A stretch of 7,969 bases of DNA from Synechococcus sp. CPC35. GTDB taxonomy: Bacteria > Cyanobacteriota > Cyanobacteriia > PCC-6307 > Cyanobiaceae. Made by a program: the position numbers and the translations under genes. Positions within the stretch are counted from its first letter, which is position 1. The number at the start of each line of letters is the position of its first letter. The notes beneath the pieces are model-generated. The model saw nothing but the letters and a program-made list of their open reading frames with translations. It was not told the origin of the DNA and ran no database searches. This document shows positions 6,766 through 7,969 of this stretch, piece by piece. The stretch covers positions 1-7,969 of the forward strand of contig NYUU01000135.1 of NCBI GenBank assembly GCA_002684175.1, in the 5' to 3' direction.

Positions 6766-7406
6766 TGTCTCAGATTGTGGTGATGGCCCGCTGGCCATCA
6801 CCGGGACGCTGCAAACGCAGGCTGAGCAGGGATCTGGCCCAGGGCCTGGGACTGCGTCAGGCCCCGGAACGGGCCATGCGAATCCAGAGGCGACTGACAG
6901 GGCACACAGCCTCTGTGGTGACAGCCATTGAGGACGAACTCCTGCGGCCTCCCGTCCTGGCGGTGAGCGGCCTCGGCCAGAGAGGCGCTTTGCGGTGGGG
7001 GCGACAGCTTGGAATCAGCGTTGTTCGACAACAGGGACACGGCAACCTCGGCTGTCGCTTGAAGCGGCAGTTGCTGCAAAGTCGCCGCGACGGCCATTCC
7101 TGTCTGATGATTGGAACGGATCTGCCGGATCTCTGCCCTGGAGACCTGCGTCAGGCGATGGATCGCCTGGAAAGCCATGATCTGGTCCTGGGTCCAGCCG
7201 AAGACGGAGGGTACTGGCTGCTCGGCGTGGGCAGATCTCTGATGCAACATCCAGAGGCGTGGCCTCTGATCGGCATCCCCTGGGGAAAGACCGATGTGCT
7301 GCAGAAAACCCTCTCAGCAGCCGATGCCGCTGGACTCTCATCCACCACGGTGATGCTGAAAGGCGACATTGACCATGCTCAGGATCTGCAGCGATGGCAG
7401 GGTTGA
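6765..7406 (+). CDS. TIGR04282-type glycosyltransferase (DUF2064)
   Basis: A 213-residue cytoplasmic protein with a GT-A-like nucleotide-sugar fold. Motifs are the N-terminal ARWPSPGRCKRRL (8-20, matching the family's ARxPxPGxxKTRL but with Arg-Arg in place of Thr-Arg), GTDLPDL (117-123, the metal/nucleotide-binding aspartate region), the signature GPAEDGGYWLLG (143-154), IPWGKTDV (171-178) and DIDHAQDL (201-208). NCBI names the family for arsenosugar biosynthesis because members neighbour the radical SAM protein ArsS in some bacteria; it also resembles the MobA/CofC-type transferases. Donor and acceptor are unknown here and no arsenic gene is visible. The ATG at 6765 shares its A with the protease stop TGA, which indicates translational coupling. 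The next gene encodes the usual partner family, TIGR04283. Confidence 0.85.
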   Translation: MSQIVVMARWPSPGRCKRRLSRDLAQGLGLRQAPERAMRIQRRLTGHTASVVTAIEDELLRPPVLAVSGLGQRGALRWGRQLGISVVRQQGHGNLGCRLKRQLLQSRRDGHSCLMIGTDLPDLCPGDLRQAMDRLESHDLVLGPAEDGGYWLLGVGRSLMQHPEAWPLIGIPWGKTDVLQKTLSAADAAGLSSTTVMLKGDIDHAQDLQRWQG

Positions 7407-7969
7407 GCGTCGTGATCCCGACACTGGAGGAGGCGGGTCGTCTTCCCCTGCTGCTGGCTGATCTGCGCAGATGGCCGGGATATCTCGAGATCGTTGTTGT
7501 CGACGGTGGCAGCCAGGACCGAACAGCACTGATGGCTCGCCTCGCAGGAGCCACGGTCCTGCATGCGCACCCTCCGGGTCGTGGCCAGCAGCTGTGTCTG
7601 GGGGTGGAACACAGCAGAGGAGATTGGTTACTGGTTCTGCATGCCGATAGCCGCATTCCTGCCATCTGGACGGAACGGGTGAAGGGCGTGATGGCCATGG
7701 AAAGATCCGCCAGTCAGGCCTGGAGCTTCGATTTCAGGGTGGATGAACGACGCCCGATGCTTCGTTTGCTGGAGTGGGCCGTGAGGGTGCGCAGTGGTTG
7801 GATGCAGCGCCCCTATGGAGATCAGGGCCTGCTGATCCATCGCCAGCTGTATGAAGCTGTGGGGGGGTATCGCCCCCTGAGCCTGATGGAGGATCTCGAT
7901 CTGATCGAGCGACTTGGCCAAAAGCCGCTGATCCGAAGCCTGGACTGTCCACTGGTCACCAGTGCAAGA
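7394..7969 (+). CDS. TIGR04283-type family 2 glycosyltransferase (partial, runs off the right edge)
   Basis: The first 192 codons of a GT2 glycosyltransferase; the frame is open at the last base, and the family is usually about 220-240 residues, so only the C-terminal tail is missing. Motifs are VVIPTLEEA (6-14), VVVDGGSQDRT (34-44), GRGQQL (62-67), the DxD-like metal site LHADSRIP (82-89), YGDQGLLI (141-148) and LMEDLDL (164-170), all in the family's order. There are no membrane segments, so it is probably cytoplasmic or peripheral. The ATG at 7394 lies inside the preceding gene, overlapping it by 13 bases, with AGGA nine bases upstream (7381-7384) as a ribosome site. The pairing with a TIGR04282 protein is the common arrangement of these families; the sugar acceptor is not known. 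Membership is clear, the substrate is not. Confidence 0.87.
   Translation, partial: MAGLSVVIPTLEEAGRLPLLLADLRRWPGYLEIVVVDGGSQDRTALMARLAGATVLHAHPPGRGQQLCLGVEHSRGDWLLVLHADSRIPAIWTERVKGVMAMERSASQAWSFDFRVDERRPMLRLLEWAVRVRSGWMQRPYGDQGLLIHRQLYEAVGGYRPLSLMEDLDLIERLGQKPLIRSLDCPLVTSAR

Noticed and set aside
5932..6801. Long minus-strand open frame of 289 codons opposite the protease gene
   Set aside because: It lies antisense to a clear protease with intact catalytic motifs, has no recognisable domain and is His/Arg-rich in the way of antisense shadows of GC-rich codons.
7015..7698. Minus-strand 227-codon open frame across the two glycosyltransferase genes
   Set aside because: Antisense to two motif-rich coding regions and without any domain; it crosses a gene junction.

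Overview
The window looks like chromosomal core-genome DNA from a marine picocyanobacterium, most likely Synechococcus or Cyanobium. This rests on moderate GC, on the protein types (a plant-like glutathione reductase, an extended glutathione S-transferase with a CPYC site, and a cyanobacterial-type DnaA without dnaN beside it), on few clear Shine-Dalgarno sites, and on no full HIP1 octamer (GCGATCGC) seen by eye. No transposase, integrase, CRISPR array, tRNA or rRNA was found. The species-level assignment is inference.

Layout. The left edge (about 1-500) is weakly annotated. It holds a possible 90-residue one-helix membrane protein on the minus strand just downstream of gor, and an open frame entering from the left edge on the plus strand; their 3' ends overlap, so at most one may be real. 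gor (glutathione reductase, minus) follows. A 203-base divergent spacer separates it from a 404-residue glutathione S-transferase on the plus strand. Together they form a divergent glutathione/redox pair. A 197-base spacer after the transferase holds a 13-base-phased TTCAA repeat and a possible 41-codon ORF. A ParB/Srx-fold protein (plus) comes next and converges on dnaA (minus) with one base between the stop codons.

dnaA is divergent from an operon that starts after an 80-base spacer carrying a perfect 15-base palindrome. The operon runs right: an HtrA/Deg-type serine protease with a lipoprotein signal, then a TIGR04282-type glycosyltransferase whose ATG overlaps the protease stop (ATGA), then a TIGR04283-type glycosyltransferase that overlaps its neighbour by 13 bases and runs off the right edge. 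Both glycosyltransferase families are named for arsenosugar biosynthesis neighbourhoods in other bacteria; that role is not shown by this window.

I did not find a clearly new multi-gene system. The most useful leads are the dnaA/protease palindrome, the phased repeat with the short ORF, the tight coupling of an envelope protease to two sugar transferases, the ParB-like gene abutting dnaA, and the unusual cysteine pair in the protease PDZ domain.
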